NCBI GenBank assembly: GCA_029821755.1
Contig: JALGSV010000019.1
Span: 1 to 60,129, forward strand
Reading direction: 5' to 3'
DNA from: Candidatus Zipacnadum vermilionense
Lineage (GTDB): Bacteria > Armatimonadota > Zipacnadia > Zipacnadales > Zipacnadaceae
Length of the DNA stretch: 60,129 nucleotides
Position numbers and translations under genes: made by a program. Below the pieces are notes generated by a model, which searched no databases, had not been told where the DNA came from, and was given only the letters and a program-made list of their open reading frames with translations. Shown piece by piece: positions 8,473-16,915 of the stretch (the stretch's first letter is position 1; each line of letters starts with the position of its first letter).

Positions 8473-8503
8473 TTGACATCGCCCCCCCCCGTTAGATTAT
8501 ATT
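8473..8503 (+). promoter_or_regulatory. Promoter of the secreted-protein cluster
   Basis: TTGACA at 8473-8478 and TATATT at 8498-8503, spaced 19 bases; TTATAT at 8497-8502 gives 18. The spacer contains a run of ten C. Transcription would begin near 8510, about 40 bases before the first start codon at 8549, which has its own GGAGGG site. Confidence 0.55.
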
Positions 8504-8548
8504 ATGCGTGCTGCCGAAGGAATCCTGGCCGTAACTGGAGGGATCGTG

Positions 8549-9637
8549 ATGGCTGCGCCGAGAGTTTCCCTTCTGCCCCTGCTGGTTCTCCCCCTGTTGT
8601 TGTCCGCCGCCCTGCCTGCCTGCGCCGGTTTCACCCAAGTCTCCGTCAACATCACCGGCCCCGACGAAGGCTGGGTGACCGATAACCTCGAGTATGACGC
8701 TCACCCCTCCTGGACGGTGGACGCGGAGACCGCCGCGAAGATCAGCAATAACGAGGCCTTCGTCACCGCCTCCCTGATGTGGAACTACTACCCCGCCACG
8801 GCGGTCGCGGGCGGCGGCCCCAGCGACCCCACCGCCACCCTCAGTTATGCGAACGCCTCTGCCGGGTGGTACAGCGTCTCCGTCGCCTACCTCTGCAGCA
8901 TCACCTACCAGGGCGGCGGGATGGATTACGGCTACGCCCAGAGCAGCAAGCCGGTCAAGATCAAGCGGCTCATGATGATGGCAGCGCCGGTGGGCGGCAA
9001 CGCAATCTGCGTCGGCGCCAAGGACAGCGCCCCCCATAAGATCACCATCACTGCCTCGGTGATCGACGGCTTTGGCCCGGTCAGCGGCAAGACCGTGCAC
9101 TTCAACGCCGATAGCTATGCCTTTGCGTACCAGGCTCCCGTGGTAAACCCGACCAGCGCCGCCACCGACCAGTACGGCAACGCCTCGACTGTCCTCACCT
9201 CTGGCGACGGCGTCACGAACGGTGCGGTCCAGGTCACCTGCGAAGGCCTCACCAGTTGGGCGACCGTCAACTTCGAGGCGCCCGAGACGATCTTCGACAT
9301 CGTGGATCCGGAGACCAACCAGCCGCTGCAGTACTTCATCGCAGATGGCGAGTCGGAGTCGAAAGTGCGGGTCCACCTGACGCACGGAGGCGCGAACGTG
9401 CCCGACCACACCCTGCAGTGGAGGACGTGGTTCTGGCTGTCGGACAACCAGCACATGGGGGACGAGGCTCAGGCCGACTACCAGGCCGGCACCGGGGAAG
9501 CCCCCTACGGGAGCATAACTCCGGCGGAAGGGGCGACGGGAGCAGACGGCATTGCCTTTACCGTGTACACGTCCAGCACGGTCGCGGGGTATGTTCGGTT
9601 CAAGGCCTATGATCAGAGCGTCTATGTCGAACAGTAG
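8549..9637 (+). CDS. Secreted protein with Ig-like (invasin/Big_1-type) domain
   Basis: 362 residues from ATG 8549, chosen because GGAGGGATCGTG precedes it and because the protein then opens with a signal peptide (MAAPRVSLLPLLVLPLLLSA...ACAG). An upstream ATG at 8504 would overlap the promoter. Residues of about 150-235 (ITASVIDGFGPVSGKTVHFNAD...TDQYGNASTVLTS...VTCEG) look like a bacterial Ig-like domain of the invasin/intimin type. A second beta-rich unit (about 245-355) follows. No catalytic motif is evident. It is the first of three consecutive secreted-protein genes and is followed after 91 bases by the next. A surface or extracellular binding role is an inference; I do not recognise an exact family. 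Confidence 0.75.
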   Translation: MAAPRVSLLPLLVLPLLLSAALPACAGFTQVSVNITGPDEGWVTDNLEYDAHPSWTVDAETAAKISNNEAFVTASLMWNYYPATAVAGGGPSDPTATLSYANASAGWYSVSVAYLCSITYQGGGMDYGYAQSSKPVKIKRLMMMAAPVGGNAICVGAKDSAPHKITITASVIDGFGPVSGKTVHFNADSYAFAYQAPVVNPTSAATDQYGNASTVLTSGDGVTNGAVQVTCEGLTSWATVNFEAPETIFDIVDPETNQPLQYFIADGESESKVRVHLTHGGANVPDHTLQWRTWFWLSDNQHMGDEAQADYQAGTGEAPYGSITPAEGATGADGIAFTVYTSSTVAGYVRFKAYDQSVYVEQ

Positions 9638-9728
9638 GGCGATCGACGCTCGTGGCAGAGGACCTGACCGCCTATTGAACTGTACCGTAGCCCGGCGTAG
9701 TGACCCCAACATACGGGAGGGTAGGATC

Positions 9729-11081
9729 ATGCGGCTCGCACCGATGCTTGTCATTCCCTTATCTTGTATGGTATTGCTGGGCGCAGCAGCTGGACAGGGC
9801 CACGCCCAGTGGGTCAATCTGGAGCGTACCTTCGGCACCTCCGATCAACTAGCCAACGTGAATCTGGATATCCCGGGGTGCGACGGGAACACGGAAGACG
9901 ATCCCGGTGGGTTGGTTATCCGGAATCATGACGGGAACAATGCCCACCGGAAGACGATCGTGCTGCAGCAAGCCGAGTTGTTCTGGCACGGCAATGTGCT
10001 GCTGACCTGCAGCAGCACGAAGGTCAAGATCTATGACGCGTACACCGGTGGGAATCAGATAACATTCGATGGCACCGACAACAAGTTCTCAAACGACGAT
10101 CTGCCGAAGACCCTGTACGTTGAAGGCGTGGACGGCAGCGGTAGCATGAGAGACGTAGAGATCAAGCTCGCCGTAGCGACGGTGCCTACTCACTTTGATA
10201 CCGTGAAGTTCACGGTGCTGTGGGTGGACGTCACTTCGCAGTACGGTGGCAACATGCCGGATGACAATGGGGCCAAGAGCAACTACAATAGCGTAGTCTG
10301 CCCAGACGGCTCGAGCGCGGCCACCCTGGGTCCACATTTCTTCGTGACCACCGGCTCGCCCTTCGACCAGAATGCGGCATGGGGGATCGGGTGCCTCTAT
10401 AGGGGTCAGGTCCACCCGTCGAACTTCGTACCGGCACAATTTGGGGGCACTTTTCTGTTGAGACGTACGCTAGACTCCGGTGCGTATTACGGCGGGGCGA
10501 ACGGAGAGACGGCAGGGGACCCAGTGACCGCGCACCAAGACGTCGAGAATCCCGCTGCGAGAGACGACGATCCACAGAGTGGAGGCTCCAACGGTTGGAT
10601 CTATGACTGGGACTTTCCGGGTTTGTACGCGTTCTACGCGGCGGAGACGGACATCATCCGCGTACGACTGAACTTTACCGAGTATGCAGAGTACCAAGGC
10701 CACCGCTGTTCGAACAACCTGCAAGCCTTTACCCGCCAGTCGTACCATAAGACCGGCCGAACGCAGCTAGGGGCGAACTTCTCGACGGGCAGTGGCACCT
10801 TTACCCTCACGGACACTAATAGCACCTGGCAGAACGACTGGTGGCAGTGGGGAGCCATCTATATTGGGTGGGGGAAGAACGAGGATCGTATGGTGAGCAC
10901 GAACAGCAACCATCAAGTGACCGTCACCAAACAATGGGCCCCCGCGCTCGATGCCCGTGGCGACCTCTACAAGCTGACTGCGGGCAACGCGTGGACGGCC
11001 ATCAATGATAAGAGCCACGACAACATCAACGATAACGAATCGAATGATGGCGTTACCCCGACCAGCGCTGACCTCCAGTAG
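9729..11081 (+). CDS. Secreted protein of unknown function
   Basis: 450 residues from ATG 9729, preceded by GGGAGGGTAGGATC and followed by a signal peptide (MRLAPMLVIPLSCMVLLGAAAGQGHAQ). An earlier in-frame start would extend into the preceding gene. The protein is rich in Asp, Asn, Gly and aromatic residues. Near residues 345-415, GTFTLTDTNSTWQNDWWQWG...IYI...STNSNHQVTVT resembles a beta-rich repeat found in many uncharacterised surface and phage-like proteins (LTDTTKNWT..QW..). Codon use looks slightly less GC-rich than in the flanking metabolic genes. The downstream gene begins 14 bases after the stop. Function unknown; co-transcription with both neighbours is likely. Confidence 0.68.
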   Translation: MRLAPMLVIPLSCMVLLGAAAGQGHAQWVNLERTFGTSDQLANVNLDIPGCDGNTEDDPGGLVIRNHDGNNAHRKTIVLQQAELFWHGNVLLTCSSTKVKIYDAYTGGNQITFDGTDNKFSNDDLPKTLYVEGVDGSGSMRDVEIKLAVATVPTHFDTVKFTVLWVDVTSQYGGNMPDDNGAKSNYNSVVCPDGSSAATLGPHFFVTTGSPFDQNAAWGIGCLYRGQVHPSNFVPAQFGGTFLLRRTLDSGAYYGGANGETAGDPVTAHQDVENPAARDDDPQSGGSNGWIYDWDFPGLYAFYAAETDIIRVRLNFTEYAEYQGHRCSNNLQAFTRQSYHKTGRTQLGANFSTGSGTFTLTDTNSTWQNDWWQWGAIYIGWGKNEDRMVSTNSNHQVTVTKQWAPALDARGDLYKLTAGNAWTAINDKSHDNINDNESNDGVTPTSADLQ

Positions 11082-11095
11082 CAGGTGACAAGCAT

Positions 11096-11773
11096 ATGTA
11101 TATGAGAACTAGACGTACTGCCAGGCTTGCTTGCACCATGGTGTTCCTCCTCGGCGTGCTGGCCGCGGCGGGCGAGCCGCCCCCCAGCGGCCCTGTTGGA
11201 CAGGCGCTCCGAATGTCGGATCTGAATGAACTCGCTCAACTAGTGCGCGGGGTACGGGATGAGCGGCGGCAGACGACGGATGATCTGATCGCCTTTCTGG
11301 CGAATCGCGACAACTTGCTGCAGCGCGAGGCCGCCGTGACGACCGCGATGGAGATCGCGGGATGCATCCGCGCAACCGAATGCGCCGAGGTGCTTGCTCG
11401 GCATGTCGCCTACCCGAGGGTCTTTCCCGAGTCTTCCCACTATCCCCGTGGGAATCCCATCGCGCGTGCCTATCCCGACAACCCTTTGCTGTGGGCGCGG
11501 GCTGCCGCGGCGCTGATCTCCATCGGCGAGCCCGCCGTGCCGTTCGTCACTGAGGAATTGGGGAATGTCCAGTCCGATGCAGAGCCCTTCTGCGCGCTCA
11601 CAGTGCTGGTGGGGATTCTGGGTGCCGACCGCGCCAGAACCGCGGTTGATAGCGTTGCCGACAGGACGGAAAGCACAGAAACGAAGCGCTACATGACTAA
11701 CCTCAAGGCGCGGATTCCCCAGGCTGTCGAATGCGTGGCTCAGTGGGAGGCAAGCAAGAAGCCGACCGAATAG
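11096..11773 (+). CDS. Secreted helical (HEAT-like?) protein
   Basis: 225 residues with an N-terminal signal peptide (MRTRRTARLACTMVFLLGVLAAAGEPP). ATG 11096 or ATG 11102 may be the start; only a weak AGGTGAC lies upstream. The mature part is predicted helical. Segments such as LIAFLANRDNLLQREAAVTT and ARAAAALISIGEPAVPFVTE recall HEAT-type repeats (RAAAALISIGEPAVPFL). No cysteine cluster or catalytic motif is visible. It is the last gene of the three-gene secreted cluster. It might scaffold the other two proteins, but this is inference. Confidence 0.6.
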   Translation: MYMRTRRTARLACTMVFLLGVLAAAGEPPPSGPVGQALRMSDLNELAQLVRGVRDERRQTTDDLIAFLANRDNLLQREAAVTTAMEIAGCIRATECAEVLARHVAYPRVFPESSHYPRGNPIARAYPDNPLLWARAAAALISIGEPAVPFVTEELGNVQSDAEPFCALTVLVGILGADRARTAVDSVADRTESTETKRYMTNLKARIPQAVECVAQWEASKKPTE

Positions 11774-11792
11774 CGCTTTCGCTGGGCGAAAT

Positions 11793-11843
11793 CGGGGGAC
11801 ACCATACATGCGAATTCGGGGGACAGCGTACACCACTCCCCCG
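11793..11843. repeat. REP-like intergenic element, second copy
   Basis: Contains GGGGGACACCATACATGCG and then GGGGGACAGCGTACACCACT, two related half-units in tandem, similar to 5026-5068. It lies between two convergent genes (stops at 11773 and 11919). No mobile-element protein is nearby. Confidence 0.4.
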
Positions 11844-11918
11844 ATTCCCCGCCAGGCAGCAGCGCGGGGCGAGGGAATCGGGAGGACGCACCGCTTGTCA
11901 CGAGGGAGCGGACGCCCA

Positions 11919-13031
11919 TCAGTCGCCGAGTGCCCCGCCCGCCGCCCTCACGACCCTCCCCACCTCCTCCCCATACTCCCTCTGAAACCTCTCCTTCCCA
12001 AACCGCAGCGCGTTCTCTCTGATTCGCCGCTTGTCGAACGGGGTCCTCTCGAAACGGCGGAGGGCGTCCGCCAGCGACTCCGGCGTCTGCTCGGGGAAGA
12101 AGAGGCCGGTTTCGTTCTCGATCACCGTCTCCAAGGCGCCGCCGGCGGCGTAGGCGAGCACCGGGCGGCCGGCGCTTTGCGCCTCCACGGCCGCGATGCC
12201 GAAATCCTCCTCCTGGGGCATCAGGAAAGCGCGGCAGCGGGCGACGTATTGCTCCACCTCCCCCTCCTCGCAGCGGCCCAGGACGCGAACGGTGGGGCCG
12301 GCCAGCGCCTGCAGGCGCTCGCGCTCGGGGCCCTCCCCGATCACCACCAGCGGGACGCCCAGACGGTTGCACGCCTCCACCGCCAGGTCCACCCGCTTGT
12401 AGGGGTTGAGCGCGCCGACGATCAGGAAGTAATCCTCGTCACGGTCCTCGGGGAGGAAGCGGTCGGTCTCCACCGGCGGGTAGATCAGCGCCGAGTCGCG
12501 GCCGTAATACTCCCGGATGCGGCCCTGGACGAGGCGGGAGTTGGCGATATACCGCGTGGGGCGGTCGCAGGTGGCCCGGTCCCAGCGGCGCAGGCGGCCC
12601 AGCACCCGCCGGGCGACGGCGCGGGAGACGCTGCCGCCGGGCATGGTGGCCAGGTACTCCTCGCTCCAGAACCACAGGAACCGCGCGGGGGAATGGCAGA
12701 AGCAGAGGTGGACGGCGTCCGGGCGGAAGCGCACGGACTTGACCCAGGCGCTGGAGGTGGACAGGATCAGGTCGAACTCCTGCAGGGGGAGGGACTCGGT
12801 GGCGCGGGGCATGAGCGGGACGAGGCGGCGGTGCAGCCGGCGTGCGGCGGGGAGCCTCTGGAGGAAGGAGGGCCGCACCTCCCACCCGGCGCACATGGGG
12901 CGCATGGCCTCTTCGTCATACAGGAGCGTGTAGACCGGGGCCTGCGGGTACAGCTCGTGGATAGCCGCCAGCACCCGCTCGGCGCCGCGGAGGCCCTGCA
13001 TGAGATAGTCGTGGACGAGAGCGATACGCAT
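11919..13031 (-). CDS. Glycosyltransferase family 4 protein
   Basis: 370 residues from ATG 13031 (MRIALVHDYLMQGLRGAERVL). The opening and the second-domain motifs are those of GT-B mannosyltransferase-like enzymes: IYPPVETDRFLP (about 190), VGALNPYKRVDLAVEACNRLG (about 210), VVIGEGPER (about 235), and the donor-binding Glu pair in MPQEEDFGIAAVEAQSAGRPV (about 275-290, E-x7-E). It probably transfers a nucleotide-activated sugar to a surface polysaccharide or lipid carrier at the inner membrane face. The Shine-Dalgarno signal is weak (GCCTTTGCCC). The gene is followed 3' by repeats and convergent genes. Upstream lies the shikimate dehydrogenase gene on the same strand. Acceptor unknown. Confidence 0.9.
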   Translation of the reverse strand: MRIALVHDYLMQGLRGAERVLAAIHELYPQAPVYTLLYDEEAMRPMCAGWEVRPSFLQRLPAARRLHRRLVPLMPRATESLPLQEFDLILSTSSAWVKSVRFRPDAVHLCFCHSPARFLWFWSEEYLATMPGGSVSRAVARRVLGRLRRWDRATCDRPTRYIANSRLVQGRIREYYGRDSALIYPPVETDRFLPEDRDEDYFLIVGALNPYKRVDLAVEACNRLGVPLVVIGEGPERERLQALAGPTVRVLGRCEEGEVEQYVARCRAFLMPQEEDFGIAAVEAQSAGRPVLAYAAGGALETVIENETGLFFPEQTPESLADALRRFERTPFDKRRIRENALRFGKERFQREYGEEVGRVVRAAGGALGD

Positions 13032-13166
13032 GGGCAAAGGCGAGAGGCAGGACAAGAATCGCGAGTCGAAGCTTACCTGGTCCCCGGGGTCGCGGTCACA
13101 GATGTCTCGCACCTCCCCGGGGCACGGTACGCAGGCTGGGAAGCCGGCGCTACCTTGACGAGCTGG

Positions 13167-14030
13167 CTAGCCCTCCAGGGCTTGCAGCAGCGCTCGACGC
13201 ATGACCCCCACCGGGGCGGGCTGGCCGGTCCATTTCTCCAGGGCCAGGGCGCCCTGGTGGACCAACATGCCGGTGCCCTCCAGAGTCTCGGCGCCGGCGG
13301 CAGCGGCGGCGCGGAGCAAGGCCGTACGACGGGGGGTGTAGGTCAGGTCGCAGACTAGCTGGCCGGAATGGAGCCAGTCGGGCGGGACTACCGGCGGGAC
13401 CTCGTGGCGAGGGTACATGCCGACCGAGGTGCAGTCCACCACCACCTCCGCCCCGGAGACCGCTTCCGGCGTGTCGGGGTCACTGAGGGCGAGCGCCCGG
13501 AGCGCCACCGTGCCGGCCGCCGGGGCCAGTAGAGCGGTCAACTCCTCCGCCCGGCCCAGCGTCCGGTTGACCACCGTGACCGAGGCGGCGCCCTGCTGGA
13601 CCGCGGCCAGAGCCACAGCGCGGGCTGAGCCGCCGGCACCAATCACCACCACCGGGCGTCCCGCCAGACTCCAGCCCGCCTCCTCCACCGAGCGAAGGAA
13701 GCCCTCGACATCGGTGTTATCCCCACGTAGGTAGCCGTCCTCGTTGATGATGGTGTTGGCGGCGCCCAGCAGCCAGGCCTGGGGCGTGGCCTCGTCCAGG
13801 TAGGGCAGGATGGCGGCCTTGTGGGGGATGGTGACGTTCAGGCCCACCAGACCCAGGCCGGCGACTCCGGCGACCGCCTCGGCGACGCGCTCGGGCTTGA
13901 CCGCGAAGGGTACGTAGACCCAATCGAGGCCTAGGTACTGCAGGGCGGCATTGTGCATGGGCGGGGAGAGCGAATGCTCCACCGGCCAGCCGATGACGCC
14001 GACGACGCGGGTTGTGCCGGTGATTGACAT
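13167..14030 (-). CDS. aroE: Shikimate dehydrogenase
   Basis: 287 residues, normal length. It catalyses NADPH-dependent reduction of 3-dehydroshikimate to shikimate in aromatic amino acid synthesis. Evidence: GWPVEHSLSPPMHNAA (residues 14-29, substrate Ser pair), LNVTIPHKAAIL (about 65, catalytic Lys), GANTI, GDNTDVEGF (about 105, catalytic Asp), the NADP-binding VIGAGGSARAVALAA (about 130), VVNRT (NADPH-recognition Asn-Arg-Thr), and the final GTGMLVHQGALALEKWTG. The start is ATG 14030. It is not in an aro cluster here; neighbours are glycosyltransferases. The 135 bases between it and the glycosyltransferase contain a weak GCAGGCTGGGAAGCCGGCGC palindrome. Confidence 0.96.
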   Translation of the reverse strand: MSITGTTRVVGVIGWPVEHSLSPPMHNAALQYLGLDWVYVPFAVKPERVAEAVAGVAGLGLVGLNVTIPHKAAILPYLDEATPQAWLLGAANTIINEDGYLRGDNTDVEGFLRSVEEAGWSLAGRPVVVIGAGGSARAVALAAVQQGAASVTVVNRTLGRAEELTALLAPAAGTVALRALALSDPDTPEAVSGAEVVVDCTSVGMYPRHEVPPVVPPDWLHSGQLVCDLTYTPRRTALLRAAAAAGAETLEGTGMLVHQGALALEKWTGQPAPVGVMRRALLQALEG

Positions 14031-14086
14031 GGTATCAGTGGTCGGTCGTCAGTGTCAGTTGGGACCCGGTCGCGAGACCGTGGTGG

Positions 14087-15664
14087 TTACTTCCCCTTGG
14101 GGGCCTCCGTACCCTCCCTGGTTGCGGTCCCGGGAGGGCGGGGAAGTCTGGCGATGGTGTAGGGGCCGAAGGTCTGGCGGGCGGCGTCGGGCGGGAGAGG
14201 TTCCAGCAGGCCGTGGCGGTCCAGGACGAGGATATCGCGCCCCGGACCGAGTTGCGCCAGGAGGACAGATAGCTCGGCCTGGTCGCTGACCACGTAGGCG
14301 GTCTTGCCGGTCAGGCAGAAGACGTGTGGGAGGGGGAGGCGCACCTGGCGAGAGGCGAGGTCCAGGGGTGCCCGCGGGTCCTCGCCAGCCATGGGCGGAG
14401 AGGCCAGCAGGACGGTGTCGGGGCCGACCATCTGCCCTAGGGTCGTGGCCACGTCGCGCAGTTGGTAGTCCAACGGCTCCGGTGTCCACAGGTAGCGGGC
14501 GGGCCAGGTGGCCGTGCCCACTAGCGCGGCCAGCAGGATCGCGGTCAGAGCGGTGACCATGCCCCGCTTCGCGTCCAGCCGTGCGGCGACCGCCGTCACG
14601 GCCAGGCCGGCACAGAGGGCTACCGCGGGCGAGTAGAGCTGAAGGAAGATGTCGTGGTAGGAGGCCAGGTTGCGGAACAGTAGCGTCAGGGGAAGGCCGT
14701 AGGCTACCAGCAGCCAGAGCCAGCCGTCGCCCGGTACCGGGGCTGCTCCCCGCCGCAGGCGGCGGTAGAGGGTCCAGAGCAGCGTCAGCCCGGCCACGGT
14801 GCCGGCTACGGCGCCGAAGAAGGCCGGGGAGTTCAGCGAGAAGGCAGCCAGGCGGTGGAGGAGCTCCAGGTAACCGGCGGGCACGTCCCCGGTGGACATG
14901 CGGCCGGAGGTCAGCCGCTCGTGCAGGTGCGCCCAGACGGCCCCGAATCCGGCCTCTCCCACCAACATGGCGCCAAAGAGAACGGCGACCGGTAGGGCGA
15001 CGATCCAGACGGCGACTGGGCGCGCCAGGCGTCGGCTTCCCCGGCGGGCTTCCCACCACAGCGCCGGTAGCAGCAACACCCAGTCGAACCAGAACAGCAG
15101 GGCAGCGACGACCCCGCACACGGTCGCGCCCAGGGCCCAGGTGCGGTCACGGGGGCGCTTGCTTGCCACCAGGGCCAGCACGGTGAGGGTGGGGGCGAGA
15201 GACTGGATAGCGTAAAGAGAGTAGCGGACGTTCACCGGCAACACCGCGAGTACGACGAGAGCGACGTTGGCGACCGCGAGCCCCCAGACATTGCGGGTGA
15301 AGACCCAGAAAGCCAGCAAGAACCAGAGGAAGAAGAGGAAGGTGATTATCCGCACCGACAGTTGCAGGGGAGCCCCGGCGGCCATGGGTAGGGCGTACAG
15401 CCAAGAGGCCAGCGGCGACCAGGAATAGTAGCCGATTGGTTGGCCACTGTAGTCCAGGGCCAGTACGTTGGTTCCGCGGGTCACCGACAACCCGAGCTTC
15501 AGATGGTTGTGGGCAAAGGCGCCGTAGAGGGAGGTGATGTACGACTCGTGGCCAGCCTTGCAGGGCCAGGTGAGGCGGGGGGCCGTGCAGGCGGCCCAGA
15601 GGAGTAGGACCAGCGCCGGTACCCAGTAGGTTCGCAGCCAGTTGCGGGGGGCCGGGGAGGCCAC
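14087..15664 (-). CDS. Membrane glycosyltransferase, GT39/ArnT-like
   Basis: 525 residues from GTG 15664, preceded by GAGAGAGGTGG. About ten hydrophobic segments occupy residues 10-420, for example VPALVLLLWAACTA, IITFLFFLWFLLAFWVF and LTAILLAALVGTA. The first periplasmic loop has GHESYITSLYGAFAHNHLKLG, which holds the acidic residue position used by dolichyl/undecaprenyl-phosphate sugar transferases (normally D/E in loop 1). The C-terminal 110 residues are soluble and would lie in the periplasm. The family moves a sugar or aminoarabinose from a polyprenyl phosphate donor to lipids or proteins. Acceptor not predictable. Neighbours on the same strand are aroE and, upstream, an AEC transporter. 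Confidence 0.78.
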   Translation of the reverse strand: MASPAPRNWLRTYWVPALVLLLWAACTAPRLTWPCKAGHESYITSLYGAFAHNHLKLGLSVTRGTNVLALDYSGQPIGYYSWSPLASWLYALPMAAGAPLQLSVRIITFLFFLWFLLAFWVFTRNVWGLAVANVALVVLAVLPVNVRYSLYAIQSLAPTLTVLALVASKRPRDRTWALGATVCGVVAALLFWFDWVLLLPALWWEARRGSRRLARPVAVWIVALPVAVLFGAMLVGEAGFGAVWAHLHERLTSGRMSTGDVPAGYLELLHRLAAFSLNSPAFFGAVAGTVAGLTLLWTLYRRLRRGAAPVPGDGWLWLLVAYGLPLTLLFRNLASYHDIFLQLYSPAVALCAGLAVTAVAARLDAKRGMVTALTAILLAALVGTATWPARYLWTPEPLDYQLRDVATTLGQMVGPDTVLLASPPMAGEDPRAPLDLASRQVRLPLPHVFCLTGKTAYVVSDQAELSVLLAQLGPGRDILVLDRHGLLEPLPPDAARQTFGPYTIARLPRPPGTATREGTEAPKGK

Positions 15665-15757
15665 GTGCGCACCACCTCTCTCGGTGGCCTATTCGGGCTG
15701 GGGAGGGGGGAATCCTCTGTGGAGGGCGCATCTGAAAAGTCGGGCTGGGGCTATCGT

Positions 15758-15809
15758 GGGGGCGGATGTTTCGCGGGATACGGCTCCGCGAAGCATTCGC
15801 CCCTACGGG
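15758..15809. repeat. Palindromic intergenic repeat, family B copy 1
   Basis: The unit runs GGCGGATGTTTCGCGGGATA ... CGCGAAGCATTCGCCCCTACGG. The left half (GCGGATGTTTCGCGG) pairs with the right half (CCGCGAAGCATTCGC). Related copies occur at 34099-34149 and 42511-42560. It lies 26 bases 3' of the AEC transporter stop (15836, minus strand). Confidence 0.75.
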
Positions 15810-15835
15810 ACCGGGGGGTGGGTGGGCACAAGCTC

Positions 15836-16792
15836 TTACAGCAGACGGACCAGCCAGAGCACTACCGGGGCCCAGAGGGCGGCGAAGAGGTTGGTGGTGA
15901 TCCAGAGGCTGTTGGCCAGGTTCATGTTCTGCCGCGTGACCTGGACGATGACCAGGGAGAGGATGGCTACGGGGGTGGAGCACTGTAGGAAGACGACCTT
16001 GACCATCTCATTGTCGGCCTGGCCCCAGAGGCCGAAGGCTGTCGCCAGTGCCAGGCCGAGCAGGGGGGTGAGCAGGAACTTGAACGCGTGCATGAGCAGG
16101 ACCGGCTGTAGGTAGGCGCCGATGACGGAGAAACGGAGGGTGACGCCGATGGCGAAGAGCTGGATGGCAGTGTTGAGGGGGATCAGCACTTCCAGCGCCT
16201 GCCGGCCGAAGTGGGGCATGGTGGGGACGATCAGGTGCATGAGCAGGCCGGCGGCGATGCCCAGGAGCGGGTTGCGGCTGTAGCCCTGGCGGAAAGTGTG
16301 GGCGAAGGACTTCCAGGGGGAGGTGGTCCGGCCGGTGTGCGTTCCGGCCAGGTGGAAGCCCAGCAGGTAGATGAGCGGCATGAAGGGCAGGACGAAGATG
16401 GTGGCCAGCGCCGCGCCCTGCGCGCCCAGGGCGATGTAGCAGATGAAGGTGCCGTAGGTGGTGCCCTGGTTGGAGAACATGGAGCACAGCGCCCAGGGGG
16501 CGCGGGAGGCGGGGTCGGAGAACAGCCGCCGGCCCAGCGGGGCGGCCAGAGGCCACATGAGCAGGATGATCAGGGCGCAGATCAGCGGCAGGGCCGCGGC
16601 GCCCCAGCCCACCGGCTGCAGGGCCCACATCACCAGGAAGGTCACTACCGGGGAGAGGAAGGTCAGTCCGGTGCGGCTGATGCGGGGGGCTTGCGGTGGC
16701 GCGAGTAGCCCCCGACGGCGGCAGAAGTACCCGGCGGCGAGGCTCAGGACAATGACGAGGACGGCTTCGATTGTCTTGGCGGAGGGGGACAT
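15836..16792 (-). CDS. AEC-family (auxin efflux carrier-like) permease
   Basis: 318 residues with about ten membrane segments. The internal ATG at 16792 is chosen because earlier codons encode low-complexity sequence from the tandem repeats upstream. It starts MSPSAKTIEAVLVIVLSLAAGYFCRRRGLL, like AEC-family permeases that have a short N-terminal helix followed by a basic patch. Two halves are visible. SNQGTTYGTFICYIALG (about 110) and QCSTPVAILSLVIVQ (about 285) contain the small-residue or proline breaks typical of the discontinuous helices in this fold. The family exports or takes up organic acids. Substrate unknown. The next upstream gene on this strand encodes a zinc-binding membrane protein. 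Confidence 0.8.
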   Translation of the reverse strand: MSPSAKTIEAVLVIVLSLAAGYFCRRRGLLAPPQAPRISRTGLTFLSPVVTFLVMWALQPVGWGAAALPLICALIILLMWPLAAPLGRRLFSDPASRAPWALCSMFSNQGTTYGTFICYIALGAQGAALATIFVLPFMPLIYLLGFHLAGTHTGRTTSPWKSFAHTFRQGYSRNPLLGIAAGLLMHLIVPTMPHFGRQALEVLIPLNTAIQLFAIGVTLRFSVIGAYLQPVLLMHAFKFLLTPLLGLALATAFGLWGQADNEMVKVVFLQCSTPVAILSLVIVQVTRQNMNLANSLWITTNLFAALWAPVVLWLVRLL

Positions 16793-16800
16793 GATGGGGA

Positions 16801-16911
16801 AGTCGCGAGTGGCGAGTCGCGAGTGGGGAACGGAGGGTGGCAAGTGGCAAGTGACAGGTGGCGGGCCGGAGACCGCCTCGGGCTCCCGCGTTCCACGTTC
16901 CACGTTCCACC
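16801..16911. repeat. Block of short degenerate tandem repeats
   Basis: Three small repeat tracts lie between two minus-strand genes. There is an imperfect array of (GCGAGT)GG units at 16801-16828, a GTGGCAAGTGGCAAGTGACA tract near 16838-16860, and three tandem CGTTCCA units at 16889-16909. There is no coding sense on either strand. Confidence 0.6.
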
Positions 16912-16915
16912 TCTC

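Noticed and set aside
15836-16903. The longer N-terminus of the AEC transporter (start at 16903)
   Set aside because: The extra 37 residues are encoded by the short tandem repeats and are not like a transporter N-terminus; ATG 16792 gives the usual start.
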